A stretch of DNA of 64,000 nucleotides. Source: Pelagisphaera sp964404745. GTDB taxonomy: Bacteria; Verrucomicrobiota; Verrucomicrobiia; Opitutales; Opitutaceae. The stretch's first letter is position 1. Each line of letters starts with the position of its first letter. This document shows, piece by piece, positions 1-8,495 of this stretch. A program made the position numbers and the translations under genes. The notes under the pieces are model-generated. The model was not told where the DNA came from and did no database searches. It worked only from the letters and a program-made list of their open reading frames with translations. Location: assembly GCA_964404745.1 (NCBI GenBank), contig CAYOLG010000025.1, positions 11,793 through 75,792 on the forward strand, in the 5' to 3' direction.

Positions 1-2
1 TA

Positions 3-329
3 CCCAACGCCTACGATAGTGGCGGCGTAACTACCTCGACCATCAACGTGCCCATCTTCGCTGTTCTCGGTCTCGGGCTGTCAACCAGCATAACAGGGCG
101 CGACCCGCTTGTAGATGGATTCGGGCTCATTGCCTTCGCCAGCCTCTTCCCCATGGTCGCCGTACTCGGTTATGGCATAAGCAAACGAGAGGCGATTCCC
201 TATCACGAACGCAAGGTCTTGCGCGATATAGAGCAGGTATTCTCCAGCATGAGGCGTCATATCGATGCCGATCTCGATGGCGATGGCGTCGAGGATGTAA
301 GTTACATCAGCTCCCTCCCCCTCCCCCAG
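3..329 (+). CDS. DUF1538 family membrane protein, C-terminal part
   Basis: The reading frame is already open at the window edge. It shows a glycine/serine/threonine-rich stretch (GGVTTSTINVP) followed by hydrophobic segments (FAVLGLGLSTSI; GLIAFASLFPMVAVLGYG), the pattern of the C-terminal repeat of DUF1538 proteins, which are predicted inner-membrane transporters of unknown substrate. After the last membrane segment comes a charged tail (HERKVLRDIEQVF) with an Asp/Gly-rich patch (DADLDGDGVED). No stop codon closes the frame: it runs on into sequence resembling the start of a cytidylate-kinase-like protein, so the two genes appear joined by a deletion. The boundary given is where that second similarity starts and is approximate. 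Family assignment is from motif memory; the 5' part lies outside the window. Confidence 0.6.
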
Positions 330-818
330 AAGAACATCATTACCATAACCTGGGAAATCGGTTCCGGCGTCACGATGGTCACTCACATACTTGACNNNNN
401 NNNNNNNNNNNNNNNNNNNNNNNNNNNNNNNNNNNNNNNNNNNNNNNNNNNNNNNNNNNNNNNNNNNNNNNNNNNNNNNNNNNNNNNNNNNNNNNTACCA
501 TAACCTGGGAAATCGGTTCCGGCGTCACGATGGTCACTCACATACTTGACTGTAGAGCTGGATATCGCCGTCAATCGCATCTACGAAGACATCAATCATG
601 GAAATCGAAAGGAAGAATCCTCCACTTCCATCGTACAGACAATCTATAGCATCCAAAAGCAATTCGAAAGCACGCGGGGTCGCTATCTACGAGACTAAAG
701 TATCTATATTTACGATACGATATATTTTGATCTAATCATAAACACGAACGGGAAAACGGCTGTTGAAGTGGCCTCCCTAATCCGGGCCGAGTACAAAGCT
801 TGGCAAAACAAAGGCTGA
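330..818 (+). pseudogene. Remnant of a cytidylate-kinase-like gene
   Basis: The segment before the N gap reads KNIITITWEIGSG, which resembles the nucleotide-binding start of cytidylate-kinase-like (AAA_26) proteins, usually of the form ITISREfGSGG. After the gap the frame at 504-818 reads ELDIAVNRIYEDINHGNRK, then FESTRGRYLRD, a TAA stop at 696-698, and in the same frame YFDLIINTNGKTAVEVASLI up to TGA at 816-818. The last stretch matches the family's C-terminal YDLVINT-like ending. Removing the false gap leaves the two halves one base out of frame, and the roughly 100 middle residues of the family are missing. One frameshift, one nonsense codon and an internal deletion make this a pseudogene. 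The family call is moderate because only the two ends survive. Confidence 0.5.
341..550. other. Assembly gap (100 N) flanked by an identical 55-base overlap
   Basis: Bases 396-495 are exactly 100 N. The 55 bases before the gap (341-395) are identical to the 55 bases after it (496-550). This is what a scaffolder leaves when two contigs overlap by one k-mer of 55 and are not merged. The true sequence most likely runs from 395 directly to 551, which shortens this region by 155 bases. Confidence 0.9.
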
Positions 819-855
819 ACTCGACAATCTCGTTCCGATGGGGCACGGTTCGGAA

Positions 856-2517
856 ATGAAAAAGCGCTTCTTCTATCCCGGCTTTCTGGCCATGATTGTA
901 TTGGTCGTCTTCATTAACGGTTGTTCAGTCGACAGCAATCCCTCCAGAGATTCAAAACACATTCTCTTTTTATCCGGCGAGAACTCCCATGGCTGGGGAT
1001 CTCACAAGCATGTTGCTGGAACCATTCTCCTTTCCGAATCCCTCCCTAGGGGATTTGCCAACGTGACAACGGAAATGATTCGCGAATGGCCCAGCGAAGC
1101 CCAACTGCAGAAAGCCGACGCTCTGGTCATCTACGCGGACGGGTGGCGAAAGCACCCGGCCAACGGACGTTTGGACGAGCTCAAAGCATTCATGGATCAA
1201 GGCAAAGGGCTCATCGCTCTGCACTGGGCGACAGGAATCGAGGCCGCCAATGCGGGCTCCAAAGACCAGCGAAACGATCCTAACCGCTTAGCCTGGCGCG
1301 ATCTGATGGGCGCCGATTTCGAAGCCTACTTCTCCATCAGCAATCACTATACGGCAGAGTTTCATGGCGCAGTCGACCACCCGATACTCAACGGAGTCGG
1401 GTCCTTTCATCTCTTCGACGAATGCTACTACCATTTGAGGGATGCTGGAACCGTCGAGCCCCTACTACCTCTACACCCCCCTGCAAGCACCATTCAACCG
1501 GGATTGACTCCGTATCGGGGTAACGACTACGCTCGCGAATCCCTGGCAGATGGAGAAGAGCAGTATTGCGCCTGGGCCTATGAACGACCGGCAGGAGGGA
1601 GAGCCTTTGGGTTTACGGGCGGCCACTACCATTGGAGCTGGGCCCGAGACGAAGTGAGAAAACTGGTAATGAATGCCGTGGTCTGGGCGGCCGGAGGCGA
1701 AATCCCCACTGGAGGTATTGACACGCCCCGACCCGACGCCGAGCAAATGCTTGAACACATGGATGTAGACAACCCAGGCTGGACCGTAGAAGATTTGCAA
1801 ACCGCCCTGGATCTTTCCCAAGACGGCTACCCTGTCCCCTGGGGGCGCTACAACAACGGGCCTCTTGAGAACCTTGAAACTATCACTCTATTCGATGGGG
1901 AAACGCTGGATGGCTGGGAAGTCCGAGCGGGAGAAGAGAAGTGGTGGCGCGTCCGCGATGGTTTGCTTGAGGGCGGATCGCTGGAAGAAAAAGTTCCCCA
2001 CAATACCTTTATCACCCTTCCTAAGTCGTATCAGAATTTTGAATTGAAATTCAAAGTTCGTCTGGTGGCCGGAGAGGGCGAAGGCTTCAAGAACTCAGGC
2101 ATTCAAGTGAGGAGTCAGCGGCTTCCCAATCATCACGAGATGATCGGCTATCAAGTGGATGCCGGACCTAACTGGTGGGGGAAAATCTACGACGAGTCCC
2201 GGCGCCGAACGGTTATCGCCGAGCCCATGGATCCGGAGGGGATTGCTGAAAAGGTCCACGATTTCGATGAGTGGAACGAGTATCGCGTTATCTGCGAAGG
2301 TCCTCATATCCGCAGCTGGATCAACGGCGTATCCGCGATCAATTACGTCGAGGAAGATCCAACCATTCCGTTGGAAGGGCTTATCGGATTCCAAGCTCAC
2401 AGCGGCGGCAAGTTCGTAGTGCAATTCAAGGATATCACCATTCGCGAGTTTCCAGCCATGCCCAACCTTCCCACCTGGGAAGGCGTGGAACTGAAAGCCT
2501 GGCCCAAGCGCAACTAG
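856..2517 (+). CDS. ThuA-like / DUF1080 fusion lipoprotein
   Basis: Predicted 553-residue secreted lipoprotein. The start at 856 is chosen because it gives a clean lipoprotein signal (MKKRFFYPGFLAMIVLVVFI, then NGC with Cys23); an in-frame ATG at 838 would put six extra residues before it. Residues about 34-275 form a ThuA-like domain (glutamine-amidotransferase-like fold; HILFLSGENSHGWGSHKH, GLIALHWATG). Residues about 345-545 form a DUF1080 / 3-keto-disaccharide hydrolase domain with the usual opening TLFDGETLDGWEV and the strands NSGIQVRSQ and IRSWINGV. Both families are linked to sugar catabolism in PVC bacteria and Bacteroidetes; the fusion puts them in one polypeptide at the cell envelope. 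A sulfatase starts 21 bases downstream, so the two are probably co-transcribed. The exact substrate is unknown. Confidence 0.88.
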   Translation: MKKRFFYPGFLAMIVLVVFINGCSVDSNPSRDSKHILFLSGENSHGWGSHKHVAGTILLSESLPRGFANVTTEMIREWPSEAQLQKADALVIYADGWRKHPANGRLDELKAFMDQGKGLIALHWATGIEAANAGSKDQRNDPNRLAWRDLMGADFEAYFSISNHYTAEFHGAVDHPILNGVGSFHLFDECYYHLRDAGTVEPLLPLHPPASTIQPGLTPYRGNDYARESLADGEEQYCAWAYERPAGGRAFGFTGGHYHWSWARDEVRKLVMNAVVWAAGGEIPTGGIDTPRPDAEQMLEHMDVDNPGWTVEDLQTALDLSQDGYPVPWGRYNNGPLENLETITLFDGETLDGWEVRAGEEKWWRVRDGLLEGGSLEEKVPHNTFITLPKSYQNFELKFKVRLVAGEGEGFKNSGIQVRSQRLPNHHEMIGYQVDAGPNWWGKIYDESRRRTVIAEPMDPEGIAEKVHDFDEWNEYRVICEGPHIRSWINGVSAINYVEEDPTIPLEGLIGFQAHSGGKFVVQFKDITIREFPAMPNLPTWEGVELKAWPKRN

Positions 2518-2538
2518 GCCTAACCTATCCGTATTTTG

Positions 2539-4092
2539 ATGACTTTTTCCTACCGTTTCCTAGCGCTATTGGCAGCAGGAGGCTTCTGCCTGTTTCTCCC
2601 TAACGCTATTCTTGCCGATGAGCTGATGAAAAAACCGAATATCCTCATCATCTCGCTCGACGACATGAACGACTGGATCGGTCCTATGGGCGGTCATCCT
2701 CAAACCCAAACACCGCATCTCGACGCCTTTGCCCAATCAGCCGTCACCTTTCGGCGAGCCTACACGGTCTCCCCTTCCTGCAACCCTTCCCGCACGGCCA
2801 TGTTCAGCGGCAAGACCCCTTGGATCACTGGCCTTTACAACAATTCTCAAACCTGGCGGCATGTCGTAGGAGACGAGCTCATGATGCCTGAATACTTTCG
2901 CCAAGCAGGCTACTGGACAGGTGGAGCCGGCAAAATCTACCATGGAAACATGCCCGACCCAAGAGGCTGGGATGAATACTACCCCTCCCCCTTGAATCAT
3001 ATGCCTGAATACTGGCTACCGGCTCGCGACGAGAAGTCTGGCGAGGTAGTCTTTAGATTGACCGACAACGAAATCCGCGAAGATAGCCCGACCGGGGAAA
3101 GTATGGTCATGCCGCCATTCGAACGAATGTATCTGGCTTTCGACTTCAGTCCCCTACCGGTCGCTACCGAAGAAACCGGGGACTACCGATCCGTAGAATG
3201 GATTTCTCGGCAATTTCAAAAAGAGCATCATGCAAAGCCCTTCTTTCTGGCTGCTGGAATTTATCGCCCCCACTTGCCCTGGTACGTTCCCCAGGTATAC
3301 TTCGACAAGTTTCCCATCGAAGACATCCAACTACCCGCTCTCCTGAAAACCGATCTGAACGACATCCCCGACGAGGGTCAACGAATCGCCAGAAATCGCT
3401 ATCACGAACATGTCACCGAAGCAGGGCTGTGGAAAGAGGCTGTGCAAGGCTACCTGGCCTCCATCAACTACGCGGACGCCCTCGTCGGAAAGCTTTTGGC
3501 CGACCTGGATGCCAGCCCTTACGCCGACAATACCATCGTAGTGATTTTTTCCGATCATGGCTGGCAGCTCGGGGAAAAAGAGCATTGGCGAAAGTTCGCC
3601 CTATGGGTGAATGTATTGAATACCGTATTGATGGTCCGGGCGCCCAAAGGCTCGCTAGGTCTGACTGGCGGAAGCTTGGAGGGCGGCGCATGCGAACGCA
3701 ACGTCTCGCTGATGGATCTCTTTCCCACGCTGACCGAACTCGCTGGCATAGAGGCAAAACCCGGCATTTCAGGACGAAGCCTAGTCCCTTTGCTTGAAAA
3801 CCCGAACAGCAACTGGGACTACCCAGTTGTATCCATTTTCGACGAACATCACTACTCGGTCATCGACGGCGATTGGCACTACATCCGCTACGCTGAAGGT
3901 GGCGAAGAGCTGTACAATCTCGCTGAAGACCCAGATGAGTGGACGAATCTAGCACCCTTGCCAGAAAACGAAGGGCGGAAAGCGGCAATGGCAAAGGCTA
4001 TCCCCAATAGCCAAGCGCCTCTCATCGAAACAGAACGCTTCCGTTGGTCCCAAGTCCTGAGAGGCGAATACGACCTCTATGAGCCCAAGTAG
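2539..4092 (+). CDS. Sulfatase, iduronate-2-sulfatase-like
   Basis: A 517-residue exported sulfatase. A signal peptide (about residues 1-26) precedes the first metal-binding strand NILIISLDDMNDWIG, whose Asp41-Asp42 pair binds calcium. The catalytic motif CNPSR has Cys81, the residue converted to formylglycine. A late metal site VIFSDHGWQLGEKEHW and the C-terminal ELYNLAEDPDEWTNLA complete the family pattern. The DDxNDWIG form and the overall layout resemble iduronate-2-sulfatase-like enzymes, also seen in the genes at 51187 and 54511. ATG at 2539 is preferred to the TTG one codon earlier. It follows the ThuA-DUF1080 gene by 21 bases. Family is certain; substrate (a 2-sulfated uronate or similar) is inference. 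Confidence 0.93.
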   Translation: MTFSYRFLALLAAGGFCLFLPNAILADELMKKPNILIISLDDMNDWIGPMGGHPQTQTPHLDAFAQSAVTFRRAYTVSPSCNPSRTAMFSGKTPWITGLYNNSQTWRHVVGDELMMPEYFRQAGYWTGGAGKIYHGNMPDPRGWDEYYPSPLNHMPEYWLPARDEKSGEVVFRLTDNEIREDSPTGESMVMPPFERMYLAFDFSPLPVATEETGDYRSVEWISRQFQKEHHAKPFFLAAGIYRPHLPWYVPQVYFDKFPIEDIQLPALLKTDLNDIPDEGQRIARNRYHEHVTEAGLWKEAVQGYLASINYADALVGKLLADLDASPYADNTIVVIFSDHGWQLGEKEHWRKFALWVNVLNTVLMVRAPKGSLGLTGGSLEGGACERNVSLMDLFPTLTELAGIEAKPGISGRSLVPLLENPNSNWDYPVVSIFDEHHYSVIDGDWHYIRYAEGGEELYNLAEDPDEWTNLAPLPENEGRKAAMAKAIPNSQAPLIETERFRWSQVLRGEYDLYEPK

Positions 4093-4225
4093 GCCGCCTT
4101 CAAACATACCCTATAATTGTATACAAGGTAACTTGCAGATGGTGGGGCTGAATGAGGACAGTCGGCCTTACCTTTTGAAAAACGGAGATCGAGCGGCCTT
4201 TTAACCCGCAATCTCGGTTCCAGTA

Positions 4226-4285
4226 GTAGCACAGGCATCCTGCCTGTGTATACTCCGTTGAACATAGGCTGGAAGCCTCTGCTAC
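4226..4285. repeat. REP-like palindromic element (family A)
   Basis: This lies in the convergent space between two genes. It starts GTAGC and ends GCTAC, and contains an inner hairpin (ACAGGCATCCTGCCTGT) and a second one (AGGCTGGAAGCCT). The same layout recurs at 56001-56077. Confidence 0.75.
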
Positions 4286-4326
4286 CTTTAGCAGACCAAA
4301 AAGCACGGCACTAGCAAAGGCCCCAG

Positions 4327-6435
4327 TCAATCCGGCAAACTGAAGGCCACTAGGATGCCGCCATGCACGGGCTTCTTTTTGGCTCCGCCACAGGAGATGA
4401 TCACGTATTGCTTTCCATCGACGGAGTAGACGCTTGGGGTAGCATTCCCATCGAAGGGCAAATCGTGCTCCCAAAGCATGCCGCCCGTATCCTTGTCGAA
4501 GGCCCGAATCTTGCCATCATTGGTAGCTCCGATAAAAATCAAGCCCCCTGCCGTGACCACAGGTCCACCATAATTCTCCGTACCGGTAATGGGGATACCA
4601 CGCTTGCTGAGCTCAGGAACTTCGCCTAAAGGCACCTTCCATTTGATTTTGCCGGTATTCAAATCCACAGCATTGAGCGTGCCCCAGGGCGGCTTGATAG
4701 CCGGGTAGCCTTCGTCATCGAACCACCTTTCGAATCCGCGGAAGACATAGGGAGGGATATCATCCCGTCTTGTTCGCCTACTAGGCGGCGTCTCGATGCC
4801 ATAGAGAAAATCGACGATATCCTTTTGATCGCTTTGCGACAATCGATCGAATGACGGCATACGTCCGCCCCCGTTGAGGATGAAATGCATGACGACCTCG
4901 CGGGTGAGGCGTTCGCCCACATCTGCTAAGCCAGGAAAGCCCCCCGCCGGATTTCCAATCCGGTCCAGACCATGGCAGGCCGCGCAGTGGGCTCGGTAAA
5001 GGAGCTCGCCCGACGACAGCGGCTTCCCATCTGTTTGCCGCGTAGGGATGAGCTGATAGAACCAGGGTATCTCATTGACATTAACATAAAGGATACCGTC
5101 GGGATCCGCAGCAGACCCGCCCCATTCCATACCGCCATCGTATCCAGGAAACATGACAACGGGCTCCAGGCTAGGAGGCGGATAGGGGCCAAAATTTCCC
5201 GATTGAGCCAAGACATCCTTGGACATAAGTTCCGCTTTCGCAGAGATGTTGGAATAGTCGTTTTCGGTGTAGCGCTGCCGGATAAGTGGCGGCGGCTTGG
5301 TGGGGAATGGTTGGGTAGGCCAGGCCTTAATGTCTAGGATTCGGGATTCCGCGGTCGGCCTCTCCTCGATGGGCCAAAGGGGCTCGCCCGTGACGCGATC
5401 GAAAACGAACAGCAGCCCCATCTTCGTTCCCTGGGCGACGATATCCCGTTCTTTCCCCTCGTGCATGACGGTTAGCAAAGTCGGCGGCTGGGGCAGATCG
5501 AGATCCCAAAGGTCGTGATGAACCAGCTGCTGGTGCCAAATACGCTCGCCCGTGTCCGCATCGAGAGCCACGACACTGTTGGCGAATAGATTTTCCCCGT
5601 ATCGCTCTCCGCCATAAAAGTCAGGCCCCGCGGTTTCGGTTGAGATGTAAACAATTCCTCGCTCGGTATCGATAGCCAGTCCCGACCAATCCGAAGCGCC
5701 TCCCGTTTTGCTCAGGTAGTTTTCGGGCCAGGTTTCCGAACCGAACTCGCCTGGTCGCGGCAATGTATGGAAAATCCACTTGCGCTCACCCGTGCGAGCA
5801 TCGAAAGCCCGGACCGCGCCCGGAACGCTTTCAGCAACGTTGGCCCCGATGATGATCTTATCCCGGTAGACGTATCCCGGAGTATTCAAGTATACCCCGG
5901 GGCTGCCTTCGACATCCATCGATTCGCCAAGGTGAATAAAGCCGTTTTCGCCAAACGATGTCACCAATTTTCCCGTACGCGTATCCAGGCAAAAAAGATA
6001 GCTCCCTTTATTGGTGAACAGCCGTCCTTGATCCCCATCTTTCCAAAACATCAAACCGCGCTGGTCATTGTCCGAAAGCCCTTCGTGAATATCATCTGGG
6101 TCAAAGGTCCAAAGCAATTCTCCTCTCGCTCCATCAAGGGCGATCACTCGGCTATTTGGCGTAGCTGCATAGAGGACCCCATCGACAATCAGCTGGTTCG
6201 TCTGATACATATCTTGCTCGCCGGTATCATAAGACCAAGCGACTTCCAATTGGCCCACATTGGAGCGATTGATCTGATCCAAGGTAGAGTACTGGCTGCT
6301 AGACGGGTGCCCGAGATAGTGGGCCCAATCCGCGCCCGAGCCTGGCGGATCCGCCTTTTGGCAAGAGGTCACTAGGAAACTCGTTCCGAGGGCAACTAGA
6401 ATACTGGAGTGGAGAAAGGGGCTTTGTTTCTTCAT
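4327..6435 (-). CDS. PQQ-dependent alcohol/sugar dehydrogenase with cytochrome c domain
   Basis: A 702-residue quinohaemoprotein. The N-terminus is a lipoprotein signal ending in LVTSC. The bulk is an eight-bladed PQQ beta-propeller: NRSNVGQLEVAWSYDTGEQ opens blade one, and tryptophan-docking repeats such as VVALDADTGERIWHQQ and LNTGKIKWKVPLGE recur. A cytochrome c domain is inserted about residues 480-550, with haem motif CAACH and a methionine ligand candidate in GRMPSF. It would oxidise an alcohol or aldose in the periplasm and pass electrons through its own haem to the respiratory chain. ATG at 6435 is preferred over TTG at 6465 because it places the signal peptide at the N-terminus. It is convergent with the sulfatase on its left and lies just downstream of a mutarotase-fold gene on the same strand. 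Confidence 0.92.
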   Translation of the reverse strand: MKKQSPFLHSSILVALGTSFLVTSCQKADPPGSGADWAHYLGHPSSSQYSTLDQINRSNVGQLEVAWSYDTGEQDMYQTNQLIVDGVLYAATPNSRVIALDGARGELLWTFDPDDIHEGLSDNDQRGLMFWKDGDQGRLFTNKGSYLFCLDTRTGKLVTSFGENGFIHLGESMDVEGSPGVYLNTPGYVYRDKIIIGANVAESVPGAVRAFDARTGERKWIFHTLPRPGEFGSETWPENYLSKTGGASDWSGLAIDTERGIVYISTETAGPDFYGGERYGENLFANSVVALDADTGERIWHQQLVHHDLWDLDLPQPPTLLTVMHEGKERDIVAQGTKMGLLFVFDRVTGEPLWPIEERPTAESRILDIKAWPTQPFPTKPPPLIRQRYTENDYSNISAKAELMSKDVLAQSGNFGPYPPPSLEPVVMFPGYDGGMEWGGSAADPDGILYVNVNEIPWFYQLIPTRQTDGKPLSSGELLYRAHCAACHGLDRIGNPAGGFPGLADVGERLTREVVMHFILNGGGRMPSFDRLSQSDQKDIVDFLYGIETPPSRRTRRDDIPPYVFRGFERWFDDEGYPAIKPPWGTLNAVDLNTGKIKWKVPLGEVPELSKRGIPITGTENYGGPVVTAGGLIFIGATNDGKIRAFDKDTGGMLWEHDLPFDGNATPSVYSVDGKQYVIISCGGAKKKPVHGGILVAFSLPD

Positions 6436-6505
6436 TATTTGAGGCAGGGTGAAGATCGTTCTCAAATCGTTGGGCGAAGATGTCGAGCGTCATAAACCTT
6501 GGCAG

Positions 6506-7627
6506 TCAGTTTTCCAAGAATAGCGGAAAGGCCTCAACCGTTACCTCCCTTGCCTGGTTACCGTATTCTACAACCCGTATTACAGAATTCTTGTAGCCGA
6601 CCGAAGCCACACCCCTGAAATCCTCGGGAATCTTGGCAAGAAACATCGCATAGCGAAAGGTCTGCTGCTCGTCGGCATCGATGTAGCGGTAGAGAGGTTT
6701 GCCGAAAATACGTCCCTTGGCAACCAGATCAGGGCCCGGCCGGTGCAGGCCCGAAGTCCCGAATTCAAGACCGCGAGCCACGGGCTTTCCGTCTTTAACG
6801 TGACGCCAGATATTAAGCCAGGGATAGTCATCGGTTTTCCAAATGTAGCCCAGAAGCAGGCCATGCTCCGGACTCGTTGCCGTCACCCAGCCGATATCCT
6901 CTTCGATGATGAAGGACACGACATTAGGAGAGGGATCGTCTTTCAAAAATCGGAGGTCCACCTCCGTTCCATCCATCTGAAAAGCTCGCGGCCAGCGGGC
7001 TTCCGTTTCTTCCGGATCGGGCATGGATCGCTCCTGCATGAAGCCCCGGGCGCCATTGGAATCCACTATGGTGGCTTCATCGAGGAAAGGGGGGCCGATT
7101 GTCGGGTGCTGCACGATATTGTAAATCCGCCCAAAGGGATTTTTATTAGTGACGATTTCTTCGACGACAACCACCGAAGAGCCAGCTTCCATGCGGGCCA
7201 CTCGGTCGACGTGAATTCCTGCCATGGGGAGCTTCGCACCCATGCGGATTCTAGAAAGCCCACTCCTGGATCCCGACTCAGCCAAAGTCTCCCACCAAAC
7301 TTGAGTAGCTTCACCGTGATTCGTAAAGCCTCGAGCTTTTTCGGCCTCTGAAGCGGACCCCCAGCGATCCAAACACAGAAAATGCCCCATTGAGCGGGGG
7401 AGCATGGGCGGCTCTTCGTCAGCCTTTGGATTGAAAGACCAGGAATCCCATTGAAGCGGATTGAGGCCACTCGGCTTCAGCCGATATTCTGAAATTGACC
7501 CGCCTCCCAAATCGACAACGACCTCCGCCCGGTCATTCTCGAGCTTGACCACTGGTCGTGGCTCTTCGGCCAACGCTGAAACGCCGGCTAGACACGCAAT
7601 TAAAACCATTCCTCTCGCTATTGGCAT
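6506..7627 (-). CDS. Secreted galactose-mutarotase-fold protein, function unknown
   Basis: A 373-residue protein with a cleavable signal peptide (GMVLIACLAGVSALA, cleavage before EEP). The mature part is beta-rich and resembles the carbohydrate-binding / aldose-1-epimerase (galactose mutarotase-like) fold: VVDLGGGSISEYRL near the start is typical of the first strands, and HPTIGPPF and EFGTSGLHRPG resemble sugar-contacting loops of such proteins. I know the type as a conserved uncharacterised protein in PVC genomes but cannot name its reaction. It is transcribed ahead of the PQQ dehydrogenase with 70 bases between, so it may present or isomerise the sugar that enzyme oxidises; this is inference. 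A purine-rich GAGAAG lies just before the ATG. Confidence 0.65.
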   Translation of the reverse strand: MPIARGMVLIACLAGVSALAEEPRPVVKLENDRAEVVVDLGGGSISEYRLKPSGLNPLQWDSWSFNPKADEEPPMLPRSMGHFLCLDRWGSASEAEKARGFTNHGEATQVWWETLAESGSRSGLSRIRMGAKLPMAGIHVDRVARMEAGSSVVVVEEIVTNKNPFGRIYNIVQHPTIGPPFLDEATIVDSNGARGFMQERSMPDPEETEARWPRAFQMDGTEVDLRFLKDDPSPNVVSFIIEEDIGWVTATSPEHGLLLGYIWKTDDYPWLNIWRHVKDGKPVARGLEFGTSGLHRPGPDLVAKGRIFGKPLYRYIDADEQQTFRYAMFLAKIPEDFRGVASVGYKNSVIRVVEYGNQAREVTVEAFPLFLEN

Positions 7628-7861
7628 CTTCTCATCTTTCGCTTATTCACCTGATTTGGCGAACGAATTTGGAAGCGAGCTTCCAATCTTTTCAGCCACG
7701 GAAACTAAAACCGAGAGGCTCGCCCCTTTTCGAGCCGTATTTCCTATGGCGTGCCGAGCGACAATTAGCCAAGATATCTTTCAAATACAATTCCCCGTAA
7801 AGTCTGTTGGCGCCGATGTCCGCCAATGAGCCCAGATGTCAACGCTGGTTGACAGTAGCCT

Positions 7862-8083
7862 ATGCAAACTATCCACATTTTGATCTCCGGGCTAGCAGCG
7901 ATCATCTTGTTCGTGTTCGGTCTGGAAAACTTTTCCCACGAGATCGAAAAGATTTCCGGCGAACGTTTCCGGAAGTCGCTAAGCGGGTTAGCTCGCATTC
8001 CAATCATCGGTGTTGCCATCGGCGCCGTGGTTACAGCAATCATTCAATCAAGCTCAGCGGCCTCGGTCATTATTTCCAGTCAG
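7862..8083 (+). pseudogene. Na+/phosphate cotransporter, N-terminal remnant
   Basis: An ATG frame begins MQTIHILISGLAAIILFVFG and continues through SGERFRKSLS to GAVVTAIIQSSSAASVI. This is the start of Na/Pi-cotransporter (PF02690) proteins, including the QSSSA signature of the first repeat. Similarity stops abruptly around 8083, where the full-length protein would carry on for several hundred residues; the following codons are unrelated and soon give way to a DUF1080 remnant. About 75 residues survive, so it cannot make a transporter. The break is best explained by a deletion that joined two unrelated genes. Confidence 0.75.
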
Positions 8084-8126
8084 AGCAAAAATGACCCCCT
8101 TTTCTCCCCTTTCTCCTGTATCCGAA

Positions 8127-8402
8127 AAACGGATTGTCACTAAGGACTTTGGGCGCGGGCCTTTTGAAATCTTCGGTCGTGGAACGCCGAGCCGCAGCTT
8201 TCCAAGAATGCGACTAAGCAAGGGTTTCGGCGAATGGAATCACTACTAAATCCGGGCCATCACTGGAGAAGTTCGCTTGTGGATGAATGGCGAAGAGGTT
8301 TCCGGGGGCAAAGACTGCGATCCAGCGACCCGCTACATCTGCCTGGAGAGCGAAGGATCGCCCATCATTATCCGCAATCTTCGCATTCGAGAACTAACTT
8401 GA
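8127..8402 (+). pseudogene. DUF1080 protein, C-terminal remnant with a nonsense codon
   Basis: One frame reads GFGEWNHY, then a TAA at 8247-8249, then IRAITGEVRLWMNGEEVSGG and finally SPIIIRNLRIRELT with a TGA at 8400-8402. This is the C-terminal third of a DUF1080 (3-keto-disaccharide hydrolase) domain, whose family pattern is GEWNHYkI followed by hLWhNGE and RNLkIrEL. The stop sits exactly where the family has lysine, so AAA to TAA is the simplest origin. No N-terminal part is present. It is fused upstream to the Na/Pi-cotransporter remnant. Together they mark a deletion and decay scar. Confidence 0.8.
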
Positions 8403-8495
8403 TTCCCATGAGGCCTTTTGCCGATATTATGATCTCGCCATAAAAGCGGATAGTGCAGAGACTACCATCGATTCGGACCTCGAGATTTTTGGCCC

